Below the pieces are notes generated by a model. That model was given only the letters and a program-made list of their open reading frames with translations. It was not told where the DNA came from and ran no database searches. The position numbers and the translations under genes were made by a program. Positions 12,164-26,760 of a stretch of 64,000 nucleotides of DNA are shown piece after piece; position 1 is the first letter of the stretch; every line of letters begins with the position of its first letter. This stretch comes from Elmis aenea (taxonomy: Eukaryota; Arthropoda; Insecta; Coleoptera; Elmidae). The stretch lies in contig CANTFG010000036.1 in assembly GCA_947652605.1 (NCBI GenBank), positions 62,001 to 126,000 on the forward strand, in the 5' to 3' direction.

Positions 12164-14320
12164 AAGGAACATATGTATTAACTAAAGCACGGTATTTTTA
12201 GGAAATTATTAAAAATTAAAACCAGCTCATTGAAAGACATATGCAAAACAATTGTATTCATGTAAAGAGGCGATGGATAAACTGTTCCTGTGATATACAA
12301 ATCAATAATTAAAATTGTTTAGAAATAGTCGCTCAAGGAACATATGTATTAACTAAAGCACGGTATTTTTAGGAAATTATTAAAAATTAAAACCAGCTCA
12401 TTGAAAGACATATGCAAAACAATTGTATTCATGTAAAGAGGCGATGGATAAACTGTTCCTGTGATATACAAATCAATAATTAAAATTGTTTCGAAATAGT
12501 CGCTCAAGGAACATATGTATTAACTAAAGCACGGTATTTTTAGGAAATTATTAAAAATTAAAACCAGCTCATTGAAAGACATATGCAAAACAATTTTTTT
12601 CATGTAAAGATGCGAAGGATAAACTGTTCCTGTGATATACAAATCAATAATTAAAATTGTTTCGAAATAGTCGCTCAAGGAACATATGTATTAACTAAAG
12701 CACGGTATTTTTAGGAAATTATTAAAAATTAAAACCAGCTCATTGAAAGACATATGCAAAACAATTTTTTTCATGTAAAGAGGCGATGGATAAACTGTTC
12801 CTGTGATATACAAATCAATAATTAAAATTGTTTCGAAATAGTCGCTCAAGGAACATATGTATTAACTAAAGCACGGTATTTTTAGGAAATTATTAAAAAT
12901 TAAAACCAGCTCATTGAAAGACATATGCAAAACAATTGTATTCATGTAAAGAGGCGATGGATAAACTGTTCCTGTGATATACAAATCAATAATTAAAATT
13001 GTTTAGAAATAGTCGCTCAAGGAACATATGTATTAACTAAAGCACGGTATTTTTAGGAAATTATTAAAAATTAAAACCAGCTCTTTGAAAGACATATGCA
13101 AAACAATTGTATTCATGTAAAGAGGCGATGGATAAACTGTTCCTGTGATATACAAATCAATAATTAAAATTGTTTCGAAATAGTCGCTCAAGGAACATAT
13201 GTATTAACTAGAGCACGGTATTTTTAGGAAATTATTAAAAATTAAAACCAGCTCATTGAAAGACATATGCAAAACAATTTTTTTCATGTAAAGATGCGAA
13301 GGATAAACTGTTCCTGTGATATACAAATCAATAATTAAAATTGTTTCGAAATAGTCGCTCAAGGAACATATGTATTAACTAAAGCACGGTATTTTTAGGA
13401 AATTATTAAAAATTAAAACCAGCTCATTGAAAGACATATGCAAAACAATTTTTTTCATGTAAAGATGCGAAGGATAAACTGTTCCTGTGATATACAAATC
13501 AATAATTAAAATTGTTTAAAAATAGTCGCTCAAGGAACATATGTATTAACTAAAGCACGGTATTTTTAGGAAATTATTAAAAATTAAAACCAGCTCATTG
13601 AAAGACATATGTAAAACAATTGTATTCATGTAAAGAGGCGATGGATAAACTGTTCCTGTGATATACAAATCAATAATTAAAATTGTTTCAAAATAGTCGC
13701 TCAAGGAACATATGTATTAACTAAAGCACGGTATTTTTAGGAAATTATTAAAAATTAAAACCAGCTTATTGAAAGACATATGCGAAACAATTGCATTCAT
13801 GTAAAGAGGCGATGGATAAACTGTTCCTGTGATATACAAATCAATAATTAAAATTGTTTAGAAATAGACGCTCAAGGAACATATGTATTAACTAAAGCAC
13901 GGTATTTTTAGGAAATTATTAAAAATTAAAACCAGCTCATCGAAAGACATATGCAAAACAATTGTATTCATGTAAAGAGGCGATGGATAAACTGTTCCTG
14001 TGATATACAAATCAATAATTAAAATTGTTTAGAAATAGTCGCTCAAGGAACATATGTATTAACTAAAGCACGGTATTTTTAGGAAATTATTAAAAATTAA
14101 AACCAGCTCAGTGAAAGACATATGCAAAACAATTGTATTCATGTAAAGAGGCGATGGATAAACTGTTCCTGTGATATACAAATCAATAATTAAAATTGTT
14201 TAGAAATAGTCGCTCAAGGAACATATGTATTAACTAAAGCACGGTATTTTTAGGAAATTATTAAAAATTAAAACCAGCTCATTGAAAGACATATGCAAAA
14301 CAATTGTATTCATGTAAAGA

Positions 14321-15790
14321 TGCGAAGGATAAACTTGTCCTGTGATATACAAATCAATAATTAAAATTGTTTAAAAATAGTCGCTCAAGGAACATATGTA
14401 TTAACTAAAGCACGGTATTTTTAGGAAATTATTAAAAATTAAAACCAGCTCATTGAAAGACATATGTAAAACAATTGTATTCATGTAAAGAGGCGATGGA
14501 TAAACTGTTCCTGTGATATACAAATCAATAATTAAAATTGTTTCAAAATAGTCGCTCAAGGAACATATGTATTAACTAAAGCACGGTATTTTTAGGAAAT
14601 TATTAAAAATTAAAACCAGCTCATTGAAAGACATATGCAAAACAATTGTATTCATGTAAAGAGGCGATGGATAAACTGTTCCTGTGATATACAAATCAAT
14701 AATTAAAATTGTTTAGAAATAGTCGCTCAAGGAACATATCTATTAACTAAAGCACGGTATTTTTAGGAAATTATTAAAAATTAAAACCAGCTCATTGAAA
14801 GACATATGCAAAACAATTGTATTCATGTAAAGAGGCGATGGATAAACTGTTCCTGTGATATACAAATCAATAATTAAAATTGTTTAGAAATAGTCGCTCA
14901 AGGAACATATGTATTAACTAAAGCACGGTATTTTTAAGAGATTATTAAAAATTAAAACCAGCTCATTGAAAGACATATGCAAAACAATTGTATTCATGTA
15001 AAGAGGCGATGGATAAACTGTTCCTGTGATATACAAATCAATAATTAAAATTGTTTAGAAATAGTCGCTCAAGGAACATATGTATTAACTAAAGCACGGT
15101 ATTTTTAGGAAATTATTAAAAATTAAAACCAGCTCATTGAAAGACATATGCAAAACAATTGTATTCATGTAAAGAGGCGATGGATAAACTGTTCCTGTGA
15201 TATACAAATCAATAATTAAAATTGTTTAGAAATAGTCGCTCAAGGAACATATGTATTAACTAAAGCACGGTATTTTTAGGAAATTATTAAAAATTAAAAC
15301 CAGCTCATTGAAAGACATATGCAAAACAATTGTATTCATGTAAAGAGGCGATGGATAAACTGTTCCTGTGATATACAAATCAATAATTAAAATTGTTTCG
15401 AAATAGTCGCTCAAGGAACATATGTATTAACTAAAGCACGGTATTTTTAGGAAATTATTAAAAATTAAAACCAGCTCATTGAAAGACATATGCAAAACCA
15501 TTGTATTCATGTAAAGAGGCGATGGATAAACTGATCCTGTGATATACAAATCAATAATTAAAATTGTTTCGAAATAGTCGCTCAAGGAACATATGTATTA
15601 ACTAAAGCACGGTATTTTTAGGAAATAATTAAAAATTAAAACCAGCTCATTGAAAGACATATGCAAAACAATTGTATTCATGTAAAGAGGCGATGGATAA
15701 ACTGTTCCTGTGATATACAAATCAATAATTAAAATTGTTTAGAAATAGTCGCTCAAGGAACATATGTATTAACTAAAGCACGGTATTTTT
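14321..15790 (+). repeat. Near-consensus monomers between E and D
   Basis: This starts with one atgcgaagg/cttgtcc monomer (about 14318). The remaining monomers are close to consensus with isolated private changes, for example acatatcta near 14738, aagagatt near 14936, aaaccatt near 15498 and gatcctg near 15534. It contains no gene, T7 monomer or larger duplication that I could identify. Confidence 0.7.
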
Positions 15791-17000
15791 AAGACATTAT
15801 TAAAAATTAAAACCAGCTCATTGAAAGACATATGCAAAACAATTGTATTCATGTAAAAAGGCGATGGATAAACTATTCCTGTCATATACAAATCAATAAT
15901 TAAAATTGTTCAGAAATAGTCGCTCAAGGAACATATGTATTAACTAAAGCACTGTATTTTTAGGAAATTATTAAAAATTAAAACCAGCTCATTGAAAGAC
16001 ATATGCAAAACAATTGTATTCATGTAAAGAGGCGATGGATAAACTGTTCCTGTGATATACAAATCAATAATTAAAATTGTTTAGAAATAGTCGCTCAAGG
16101 AACATATGTATTAACTAAAGCACGGTATTTTTAGGAAATTATTAAAAATTAAAACCAGCTTATTGAAAGACATATGCAAAACAATTGTATTCATGTAAAG
16201 AGGCGATGGATAAACTGTTCCTGTGATATACAAATCAATAATTAAAATTGTTTCGAAATAGTCGCTCAAGGAACATATGTATTAACTAAAGCACGGTATT
16301 GTTAGGAAATTATTAAAAATTAAAACCAGCTCATTGAAAGACATATGCAAAACAATTGTATTCATGTAAAGAGGCGATGGATAAACTGATCCTGTTATAT
16401 ACAAATCAATAATTAAAATTGTTTAGAAATAGTCGCTCAAGGAACATATGTATTAACTAAAGCACGGTATTTTTAGGAAATTATTAAAAATTAAAACCAG
16501 CTCATTGAAAGACATATGCAAAACAATTGTATTCATGTAAAGAGGCGATGGATAAACTGTTTCTGTGATATACAAATCAATAATTAAAATTGTTTCGAAA
16601 TAGTCGCTCAAGGAACATATGTATGAACTAAAGCACGGTATTTTTTGGAAATCATTAAAAATTAAAACCAGCTCATTGAAAGACATATGCAAAACAATTG
16701 TATTCATGTAAAGAGGCGATGGATAAACTGTTCCAGTGATATACAAATCAATAATTGAAATTGTTTCGAAATAGTCGCTTAAGGAACATATGTATTAACT
16801 AAAGCACGGTATTTTTAGGAAATTATTAAAAATTAAAACCAGCTCTTTGAAAGACATATGCAAAACAATTGTATTCATGTAAAGAGGCGATGGATAATTT
16901 GTTCCTGTGAGATATACAAATCAATAATTAAAATTGTTCAGAAATAGTCGCTCAACGAACATATGTATTAACTAAAGCACGGTATTTTTAGGAAATTATT
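15791..17000 (+). repeat. Block D (copy 2, short)
   Basis: The run is aagacatt at 15791, gtcatat, gcactgta, a cttattg monomer, gatcctgtta, tttctg, the tatgaact monomer with ttttttggaaatcatt, ccagtg, ttgaaattg, cgcttaag and ctctttg. Near 16897-16912 one monomer has gataatttg in place of gataaactg and a 2-bp insertion giving gtgagatata. The distal D markers (gtatacatg, tctataatt) are missing and the array passes to block C. The first aagacatt lies 63 monomers after the last one in copy 1. Confidence 0.75.
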
Positions 17001-17229
17001 AAAAATTAAAACCAGCTCATTGAAAGACATATGCAAAACAATTGTATTCATGTAAAGAGGCGATGGATAAACTGTTCCTGTGATATACAAATCAATAATT
17101 AAAATTGTTTCGAAATAGTCGCTCAAGGAACATATGTATTAACTAAAGCACGGTATTTTTAGGAAATTATTAAAAATTAAAACCAGCTCATTGAAAGACA
17201 TATGCAAAACAATTGTATTCATGTAAAGA

Positions 17230-20200
17230 GGCGATGGATAAACTGTTCCTGTGATATACAAATCAATAATTAAAATTGTTCAGAAATAGTCGCTCAAGGA
17301 ACATATGTATTAACTAAAGCACGGTATTTTTAGGAAATCATTAAAAATTAAAACCAGCTCATTGAAAGACATATGCAAAACAATTGTATTCATGTAAAGA
17401 GGCGATGGATAAACTGTTCCTGTGATATACAAATCAATAATTAAAATTGTTCAGAAATAATCGCTCAAGGAACATATGTATTAACTAAAGCACGGTATTT
17501 TTAGGAAATTATTAAAAATTAAAACCAGCTCATTGAAAGACATATGCAAAACAATTGTATTCATGTAAAGAGGCGATGGATAAACTGTTCCTGTGATATA
17601 CAAATCAATAATTAAAATTGTTTCGAAATAGTCGCTCAAGGAACATATGTATTAACTAAAGCATGGTATTTTTAGGAAATTATTAAAAATTAAAACCAGC
17701 TCATTGAAAGACATATGCAAAACAATTGTATTCATGTAAAGAGGCGATGGATAAACTGTTCCTGTGATATACAAATCAATAATTAAAATTGTTTCGAAAT
17801 AGTCGCTCAAGGAACATATGTATTAACTAAAGCACGGTATTTTTAGGAAATTATTAAAAATTAAAAACCAGCTCATTGAAAGACATATGCAAAACAATTG
17901 TATTCATGTTAAGAGGCGATGGATAAACTGTTCCTGTGATATACAAATCAATAATTAAAATTGTTACGAAATAGTCGCTCAAGGAACATATGTATTAACT
18001 AAAGCACGGTATTTTTAGGAAATTATTAAAAATTAAAACCAGCTCATTGAAAGACATATGCAAAACAATTGTATTTATGTAAAAAAGCGATGGATAAACT
18101 GTTCCAGTGATATACAAATCAATAATTAAAATTGTTTCGAAATAGTCGCTCAAGGAACATATGTATTAACTAAAGCACGGTATTTTTAGGAAATTATTAA
18201 AAATTAAAACCAGCTCATTAAAAGACATATGCAAAACAATTGTATTCATGTAAAGAGGCGATGGATAAACTGTTCCTGTGATATACAAATCAATAATTAA
18301 AATTGTTTCGAAATAGTCGCTCAAAGAACATATGTATTAACTAAAGCACGGTATTTTTAGGAAATTATTAAAAATTAAAACCAGCTCATTGAAAGACATA
18401 TGCAAAACAATTGTATTCATGTAAAGAGGCGATGGATAAACTGTTCCTGTGACATACCAATCAATAATTAAAATTGTTTAGAAATAGTCGCCCAAGGAAC
18501 ATAATGTATTAACTAAAGCACGGTATTTTTAGGAAATTATTAAAAATTAAAACCAGCTCATTGAAAGACATATGCAAAACAATTGTATTCATGTAAAGAG
18601 GCGATGGATAAACTGTTCCTGTGATATACAAATCAATAATTAAAATTGTTCAGAAATAGTCGCTCAAGGAACATATGTATTAACTAAAGCACGGTATTTT
18701 TAGGAAATTATTAAAAATTAAAACCAGCTCATTGAAAGACATATGCAAAACAATTGTATTCATGTAAAGAGGCGATAGATAAACTGTTCCTGTGATATAC
18801 AAATCAATAATTGAAATTGTTTCGAAATAGTCGCTCAAGGAACATATGTATTAACTAAAGCACGGTATTTTTAGGAAATTATTAAAAATTAAAACCAGCT
18901 CATTGAAAGACATATGCAAAACAATTGTATTCATGTAAAGAGGCGATGGATAAACTGTTCCTGTGATATACAAATCAATAATTAAAATTGTTCAGAAATA
19001 GTCGCTCAAGGAACATATGTATTAACTAAAGCACGGTATTTTTAGGAAATCATTAAAAATTAAAACCAGCTCATTGAAAGACATATGCAAAACAATTGTA
19101 TTCATGTAAAGAGGCGATGGATAAACTGTTCCTGTGATATACAAATCAATAATTAAAATTGTTCAGAAATAATCGCTCAAGGAACATATGTATTAACTAA
19201 AGCACGGTATTTTTAGGAAATTATTAAAAATTAAAACCAGCTCATTGAAAGACATATGCAAAACAATTGTATTCATGTAAAGAGGCGATGGATAAACTGT
19301 TCCTGTGATATACAAATCAATAATTAAAATTGTTTCGAAATAGTCGCTCAAGGAACATATGTATTAACTAAAGCATGGTATTTTTAGGAAATTATTAAAA
19401 ATTAAAACCAGCTCATTGAAAGACATATGCAAAACAATTGTATTCATGTAAAGAGGCGATGGATAAACTGTTCCTGTGATATACAAATCAATATTTAAAA
19501 TTGTTTCGAAATAGTCGCTCAAGGAACATATGTATTAACTAAAGCACGGTATTTTTAGGAAATTATTAAAAATTAAAACCAGCTCATTGAAAGACATATG
19601 CAAAACAATTGTATTCATGTTAAGAGGCGATGGATAAACTGTTCCTGTGATATACAAATCAATAATTAAAATTGTTACGAAATAGTCGCTCAAGGAACAT
19701 ATGTATTAACTAAAGCACGGTATTTTTAGGAAATTATTAAAAATTAAAACCAGCTCTTTGAAAGACATATGCAAAACAATTGTATTCATGTAAAAAGGCG
19801 ATGGATAAACTGTTCCTTTGATATACAAATCAATAATTAAAATTGTTCAGAAATAGTCGCTCAAGGAACATATGTATTAACTAAAGCACGGTATTTTTAG
19901 GAAATTATTAAAAATTAAAACCAGCTCATTGAAAGACATATGCAAAACAATTGTATTTATGTAAAAAAGCGATGGATAAACTGTTCCAGTGATATACAAA
20001 TCAATAATTAAAATTGTTTCGAAATAGTCGCTCAAGGAACATATGTATTAACTAAAGCACGGTATTTTTAGGAAATTATTAAAAATTAAAACCAGCTCAT
20101 TAAAAGACATATGCAAAACAATTGTATTCATGTAAAGAGGCGATGGATAAACTGTTCCTGTGATATACAAATCAATAATTAAAATTGTTTCGAAATAGTC

Positions 20201-20250
20201 GCTCAAGGAACATATGTATTAACTAAAGCACGGTATTTTTAGGAAATTAT
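17230..20250 (+). repeat. Block C duplicated at a 10-11 monomer offset
   Basis: The series ttcag, aaatcatt, ttcag with aataatcg, gcatgg, gttaagagg, ttacg occurs at 17.28-17.97 kb and again at 18.99-19.68 kb with an offset of 1711-1712 bp (ten monomers). Downstream markers tttatgtaaaaaag, ccagtg and ttaaaag are offset by about 1882 bp (11 monomers). The first copy therefore lacks one monomer, the ctctttg/cctttg type present at 19.75-19.85 kb. The linked gacatacc/cgcccaag monomer at 18451-18488 separates the copies and carries an extra A (cataatg). Confidence 0.75.
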
Positions 20251-23200
20251 TAAAAATTAAAACCAGCTCATTGAAAGACATATGCAAAACAATTGTATTC
20301 ATGTAAAGAGGCGATAGATAAACTGTTCCTGTAATATACAAATCAATAATTAAAATTGTTTCGAAATAGTCGCTTAAGGAACATATGTATTAACTAAAGC
20401 ACGGTATTTTTAGGAAATTATTAAAAATTAAAACCAGCTCATTGAAAGACATATGCAAAACAATTGTATTCATGTAAAGAGGCGATGGATAAACTGTTCC
20501 TGTGATATACAAATCAATAATTGAATTTGTTTCGAAATAGTCGCTCAAGGAACATATGTATTAACTGAAGCACGGTATTTTTAGGAAATTATTAAAAATT
20601 AAAACCAGCTCATTGAAAGACATATGCAAAACCATTGTATTCATGTAAAGAGGCGATGGATAAACTGTTTCTGTGATATACAAATCAATAATTAAAATTG
20701 TTTCGAAATAGTCGCTCAAGGAACATTTGTATTAACTAAAGCACGGTATTTTTAGGAAATTATTAAAAATTAAAACCAGCTCATTGAAAGACATATGCAA
20801 AACAATTGTAAAGAGGCGATGGATAAACTGTTCCTGTGATATACAAATCAATAATTAAAATTGTTTCGAAATAGTCGCTCAAGGAACATATGTATTAACT
20901 AAAGCACGGTATTTTTAGGAAATTATTAAAAATTAAAACCAGCTCATTGAAAGACATATGCAAAACAATTGTATTCATGTAAAGAGGCGATGGATAAACT
21001 GTTCCTGTGATATACAAATCAATAATTAAAATTGTTTAGAAATAGTCGCTCAAGGAACATATGTATTAACTAAAGCACGGTATTTTTAGGAAATTATTAA
21101 AAATTAAAACCAGCTCATTGAAAGACATATGCAAAACAATTGTATTCATGTAAAGAGGCGATGGATAAACTGTTCCTGTGATATACAAATCAATAATTAA
21201 AATTGTTTCGAAATAGTCGCTCAAGGAACATATGTATTAACTAAAGCACGGTATTTTTAGGAAATTATTAAAAATTAAAACCAGCTCATTGAAAGACATA
21301 TGCAAAACAATTGTATTCATGTAAAGAGGCGATGGATAAACTGTTCCTGTGATATACAAATCAATAATTAAAATTGTTTCGAAATAGTCGCTCAAGGAAC
21401 ATATGTATTAACTAAAGCACGGTATTTTTAGGAAATTATTAAAAATTAAAACCAGCTCATTGAAAGACATATGCAAAACAATTGTATTCATGTAAAGAGG
21501 CGATGGATAAACTGTTCCTGTGATATACAAATCAATAATTAAAATTGTTTCGAAATAGTCGCTCAAGGAACATAATTATGTATTAACTAAAGCACGGTAT
21601 TTTTAGGAAATTATTAAAAATTAAAACCAGCTCATTGAAAGACATATGCAAAACAATTTTTTTCATGTAAAGATGCGAAGGATAAACTGTTCCTGTGATA
21701 TACAAATCAATAATTAAAATTGTTTCGAAATAGTCGCTCAAGGAACATATGTATTAACTAAAGCACGGTATTTTTAGGAAATTATTAAAAATTAAAACCA
21801 GCTCATTGAAAGACATATGCAAAACAATTTTTTTCATGTAAAGATGCGAAGGATAAACTGTTCCTGTGATATACAAATCAATAATTAAAATTGTTTCGAA
21901 ATAGTCGCTCAAGGAATATATGTATTAACTAAAGCTCGGTATTTTTAGGAAATTATTAAAAATTAAAACCAGCTTATTAAAAGACATATGCGAAACAATT
22001 GCATTCATGTAAAGAGGCGATGGATAAACTGTTCCTGTAATATACAAATCAATAATTAAAATTGTTTCGAAATAGTCGCTTAAGGAACATATGTATTAAC
22101 TAAAGCACGGTATTTTTAGGAAATTATTAAAAATTAAAACCAGCTCATTGAAAGACATATGCAAAACAATTGTATTCATGTAAAGAGGCGATGGATAAAC
22201 TGTTCCTGTGATATACAAATCAATAATTGAATTTGTTTCGAAATAGTCGCTCAAGGAACATATGTATTAACTGAAGCACGGTATTTTTAGGAAATTATTA
22301 AAAATTAAAACCAGCTCATTGAAAGACATATGCAAAACAATTGTATTCATGTAAAGAGGCGATGGATAAACTGTTTCTGTGATATACAAATCAATAATTA
22401 AAATTGTTTTGAAATAGTCGCTCAAGGAACATATGTATTAACTAAAGCACGGTATTTTCAGGATATTATTAAAAATTAAAACCAGCTCATTGAAAGACAT
22501 ATGCAAAACAATTGTATTCATGTAAAGAGGCGATGGATAAACTGTTCCTGTAATATAAAAATCAATAATTGAATTTGTTTCGAAATAGTCGCTCAAGGAA
22601 CATATGTATTAACTGAAGCACGGTATTTTTAGGAAATTATTAAAAATTAAAACCAGCTCATTGAAAGACATATGCAAAACAATTGTATTCATGTAAAGAG
22701 GCGATGGATAAACTGTTTCTGTGATATACAAATCAATAATTAAAATTGTTTCGAAATAGTCGCTCAAGGAACATATGTATTAACTAAAGCACGGTATTTT
22801 TAGGAAATTATTAAAAATTAAAACCAGCTCATTGAAAGACATATGCAAAACAATTGTATTCATGTAAAGAGGCGATGGATAAACTGTTCCTGTGATATAC
22901 AAATCAATAATTAAAATTGTTTAGAAATAGTCGCTCAAGGAACATATGTATTAACTAAAGCACGGTATTTTTAGGAAATTATTAAAAATTAAAACCAGCT
23001 TATTGAAAGACATATGCAAAACAATTGTATTCATGTAAAGAGGCGATGGATAAACTGTTTCTGTGATATAAAAATCAAGAATTAAAATTGTTTCGAAATA
23101 GTCGCTCAAGGAACATATGTATTAACTAAAGCACGGTATTTTTAGGAAATTATTAAAAATTAAAACCAGCTCATTGAAAGACATATGCAAAACAATTGTA

Positions 23201-25240
23201 TTCATGTAAAGAGGCGATGGATAAACTGTTTCTGTGATATAAAAATCAATAATTAAAATTGTTTCGAAATAGTCGCTCAAGGAACATATGTATTAACTAA
23301 AGCACGGTATTTTTAGGAAATTATTAAAAATTAAAACCAGCTCATTGAAAGACATATGCAAAACAATTGTATTCATGTAAAGAGGCGATGGATAAACTGT
23401 TCCTGTGATGTACAAATCAATAATTAAAATTGTTTAGAAATAGTCGCTCAAGGAACATATGTATTAACTAAAGCACGGTATTTTTAGGAAATTATTAAAA
23501 ATTAAAACCAGCTCATTGAAAGACATATGCAAAACAATTGTATTCATGTAAAGAGGCGATGGATAAACTGTTCCTGTGATATACAAATCAATATTTAAAA
23601 TTGTTTCGAAATAGTCGCTCAAGGAACATATGTATTAACTAAAGCACGGTATTTTTAGGAAATTATTAAAAATTAAAACCAGCTCATTGAAAGACATATG
23701 CAAAACAATTTTTTTCATGTAAAGATGCGAAGGATAAACTGTTCCTGTGATATACAAATCAATAATTAAAATTGTTTCGAAATAGTCGCTCAAGGAACAT
23801 ATGTATTAACTAAAGCACGGTATTTTTAGGAAATTATTAAAAATTAAAACCAGCTCATTGAAAGACATATGCAAAACAATTGTATTCATGTAAAGAGGCG
23901 ATGAATAAACTGTTCCTGTGATATACAAATCAATAATTAAAATTGTTTAGAAATAGTCGCTCAAGGAACATATGTATTAACTAAAGCACGGTATTTTTAG
24001 GAAATTATTAAAAATTAAAACCAGCTCATTGAAAGACATATGCAAAACAATTGTATTCATGTAAAGAGGCGATGGATAAACTGTTCCTGTGATATACAAA
24101 TCAATAATTAAAATTGTTTCGAAATAGTCGCTCAAGGAACATATGTATTAACTAAAGCACGGTATTTTTAGGAAATTATTAAAAATTAAAACCAGCTCAT
24201 TGAAAGACATATGCAAAACAATTGTATTCATGTAAAGAGGCGATGGATAAACTGTTCCTGTGATATACAAATCAATAATTAAAATTGTTTAGAAATAGTC
24301 GCTCAAGGAACATATGTATTAACTAAAGCACGGTATTTTTAGGAAATTATTAAAAATTAAAACCAGCTCATTGAAAGACATATGCAAAACAATTGTATTC
24401 ATGTAAAGAGGCGATGGATAAACTGTTCCTGTGATATACAAATCAATAATTAAAATTGTTTCGAAATAGTCGCTCAAGGAACATATGTATTAACTAAAGC
24501 ACGGTATTTTTAAGAAATTATTAAAAATTAAAACCAGCTCATTGAAAGACATATGCAAAACAATTTTTTTCATGTAAAGATGCGAAGGATAAACTGTTCC
24601 TGTGATATACAAATCAATAATTAAAATTGTTTCGAAATAGTCGCTCAAGGAACATATGTATTAACTAAAGCACGGTATTTTTAGGAAATTATTAAAAATT
24701 AAAACCAGCTCATTGAAAGACATATGCAAAACAATTTTTTTCATGTAAAGATGCGAAGGATAAACTGTTCCTGTGATATACAAATCAATAATTAAAATTG
24801 TTTCGAAATAGTCGCTCAAGGAATATATGTATTAACTAAAGCTCGGTATTTTTAGGAAATTATTAAAAATTAAAACCAGCTTATTGAAAGACATATGCGA
24901 AACAATTGCATTCATGTAAAGAGGCGATGGATAAACTGTTCCTGTAATATACAAATCAATAATTAAAATTGTTTCGAAATAGTCGCTTAAGGAACATATG
25001 TATTAACTAAAGCACGGTATTTTTAGGAAATTATTAAAAATTAAAACCAGCTCATTGAAAGACATATGCAAAACAATTGTATTCATGTAAAGAGGCGATG
25101 GATAAACTGTTCCTGTGATATACAAATCAATAATTAAAATTGTTTCGAAATAGTCGCTCAAGGAACATATGTATTAACTAAAGCACGGTATTTTTAGGAA
25201 ATTATTAAAAATTAAAACCAGCTCATTGAAAGACATATGC
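20251..25240 (+). repeat. Blocks C end and E, with a 17-monomer duplication
   Basis: The T7 pairs at 21654/21825 and 24562/24733 are each followed by an aatatatg plus gctcgg monomer (21913 and 24820), a cttattg monomer with gcgaaac and tgcattc, then cctgtaat and cgcttaag. The two series are offset by exactly 2907 bp, 17 monomers. Other notable monomers are an 8-bp deletion near 20810, a 3-bp insertion (cataattatg) near 21571, gaatttg/ctgaag monomers, and ataaaaatc monomers near 23070-23250. Confidence 0.7.
20700..20862 (+). repeat. Monomer with 8-bp deletion
   Basis: Here caattgta runs directly into aagaggcg, so eight bases (ttcatgta or an equivalent frame) are missing. The deleted stretch is bounded by gta on both sides, which fits slippage between short direct repeats. 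It is unique to this monomer in the window. Confidence 0.85.
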
Positions 25241-26760
25241 AAAACAATTGTATTCATGTAAAGAGGCGATGGATAAACTGTTTCTGTGATATAAAAATCA
25301 ATAATTAAAATTGTTTCGAAATAGTCGCTCAAGGAACATATGTATTAACTAAAGCACGGTATTTTTAGGAAATTATTAAAAATTAAAACCAGCTCATTGA
25401 AAGACATATGCAAAACAATTGTATTCATGTAAAGAGGCGATGGATAAACTGTTCCTGTGATATACAAATCAATAATTAAAATTGTTTAGAAATAGTCGCC
25501 CAAGGAACATATGTATTAACTAAAGCACGGTATTTTTAGGAAATTATTAAAAATTAAAACCAGCTCATTGAAAGACATATGCAAAACAATTGTATTCATG
25601 TAAAGAGGCGATGGATAAACTGTTCCTGTGATATACAAATCAATAATTAAAATTGTTCAGAAATAGTCGCTCAAGGAACATATGTATTAACTAAAGCACG
25701 GTATTTTTAGGAAATTATTAAAAATTAAAACCAGCTCATTGAAAGACATATGCAAAACAATTGTATTCATGTAAAGAGGCGATGGATAAACTGTTCCTGT
25801 GATATACAAATCAATAATTAAAATTGTTCAGAAATAGTCGCTCAAGGAACATATGTATTAACTAAAGCACGGTATTTTTAGGAAATTATTAAAAATTAAA
25901 ACCAGCTCATTGAAAGACATATGCAAAACAATTGTATTCATGTAAAGAGGCGATGGATAAACTGTTCCTGTGATATACAAATCAATAATTAAAATTGTTC
26001 AGAAATAGTCGCTCAAGGAACATATGTATTAACTAAAGCACAGTATTTTTAGGAAATCATTAAAAATTAAAACCAGCTCATTGAAAGACATATGCAAAAC
26101 AATTGTATTCATGTAAAGAGGCGATGGATAAACTGTTCCTGTGATATACAAATCAATAATTAAAATTGTTCAGAAATAATCGCTCAAGGAACATATGTAT
26201 TAACTAAAGCACGGTATTTTTAGGAAATTATTAAAAATTAAAACCAGCTCATTGAAAGACATATGCAAAACAATTGTATTCATGTAAAGAGGCGATGGAT
26301 AAACTGTTCCTGTGATATACAAATCAATAATTGAAATTGTTTCGAAATAGTCGCTCAAGGAACATATGTATTAACTAAAGCATGGTATTTTTAGGAAATT
26401 ATTAAAAATTAAAACCAGCTCATTGAAAGACATATGCAAAACAATTGTATTCATGTAAAGAGGCGATGGATAAACTGTTCCTGTGATATACAAATCAATA
26501 ATTAAAATTGTTTCGAAATAGTCGCTCAAGGAACATATGTATTAACTAAAGCACGGTATTTTTAGGAAATTATTAAAAATTAAAACCAGCTCATTGAAAG
26601 ACATATGCAAAACAATTGTATTCATATAAAGAGGCGATGGATAAACTGTTCCTGTGATATACAAATCAATAATTAAAATTGTTTCAAAATAGTCGCTCAA
26701 GGAACATATGTATTAACTAAAGCACGGTATTTTTAGGAAATTATTAAAAATTAAAACCAG
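25241..26760 (+). repeat. Block C fragment
   Basis: Four ttcag junctions, then aaatcatt, aataatcg, ttgaaattg and gcatgg, follow a cgcccaag monomer at 25496. Unlike all other copies, that cgcccaag monomer is preceded by the normal gatatac rather than gacatacc, so the usually linked pair has been separated here. One monomer has gcacagta near 26039. Confidence 0.7.

Larger units (their letters stand above)
11641..14320 (+). repeat. Block E: near-consensus monomers with T7 variants
   Basis: Most monomers here are at or near consensus, alternating tttcg and tttag junctions. Four carry the change of ttgtatt to T7 (about 12591, 12762, 13275, 13446), usually with atgcgaagg but normal ctgttcc. A cttattg monomer with gcgaaac and tgcattc occurs near 13766, followed by an agacgctc junction and catcgaaag. 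The same trio recurs near 32.06-32.24 and 32.75-32.92 kb. Confidence 0.7.
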
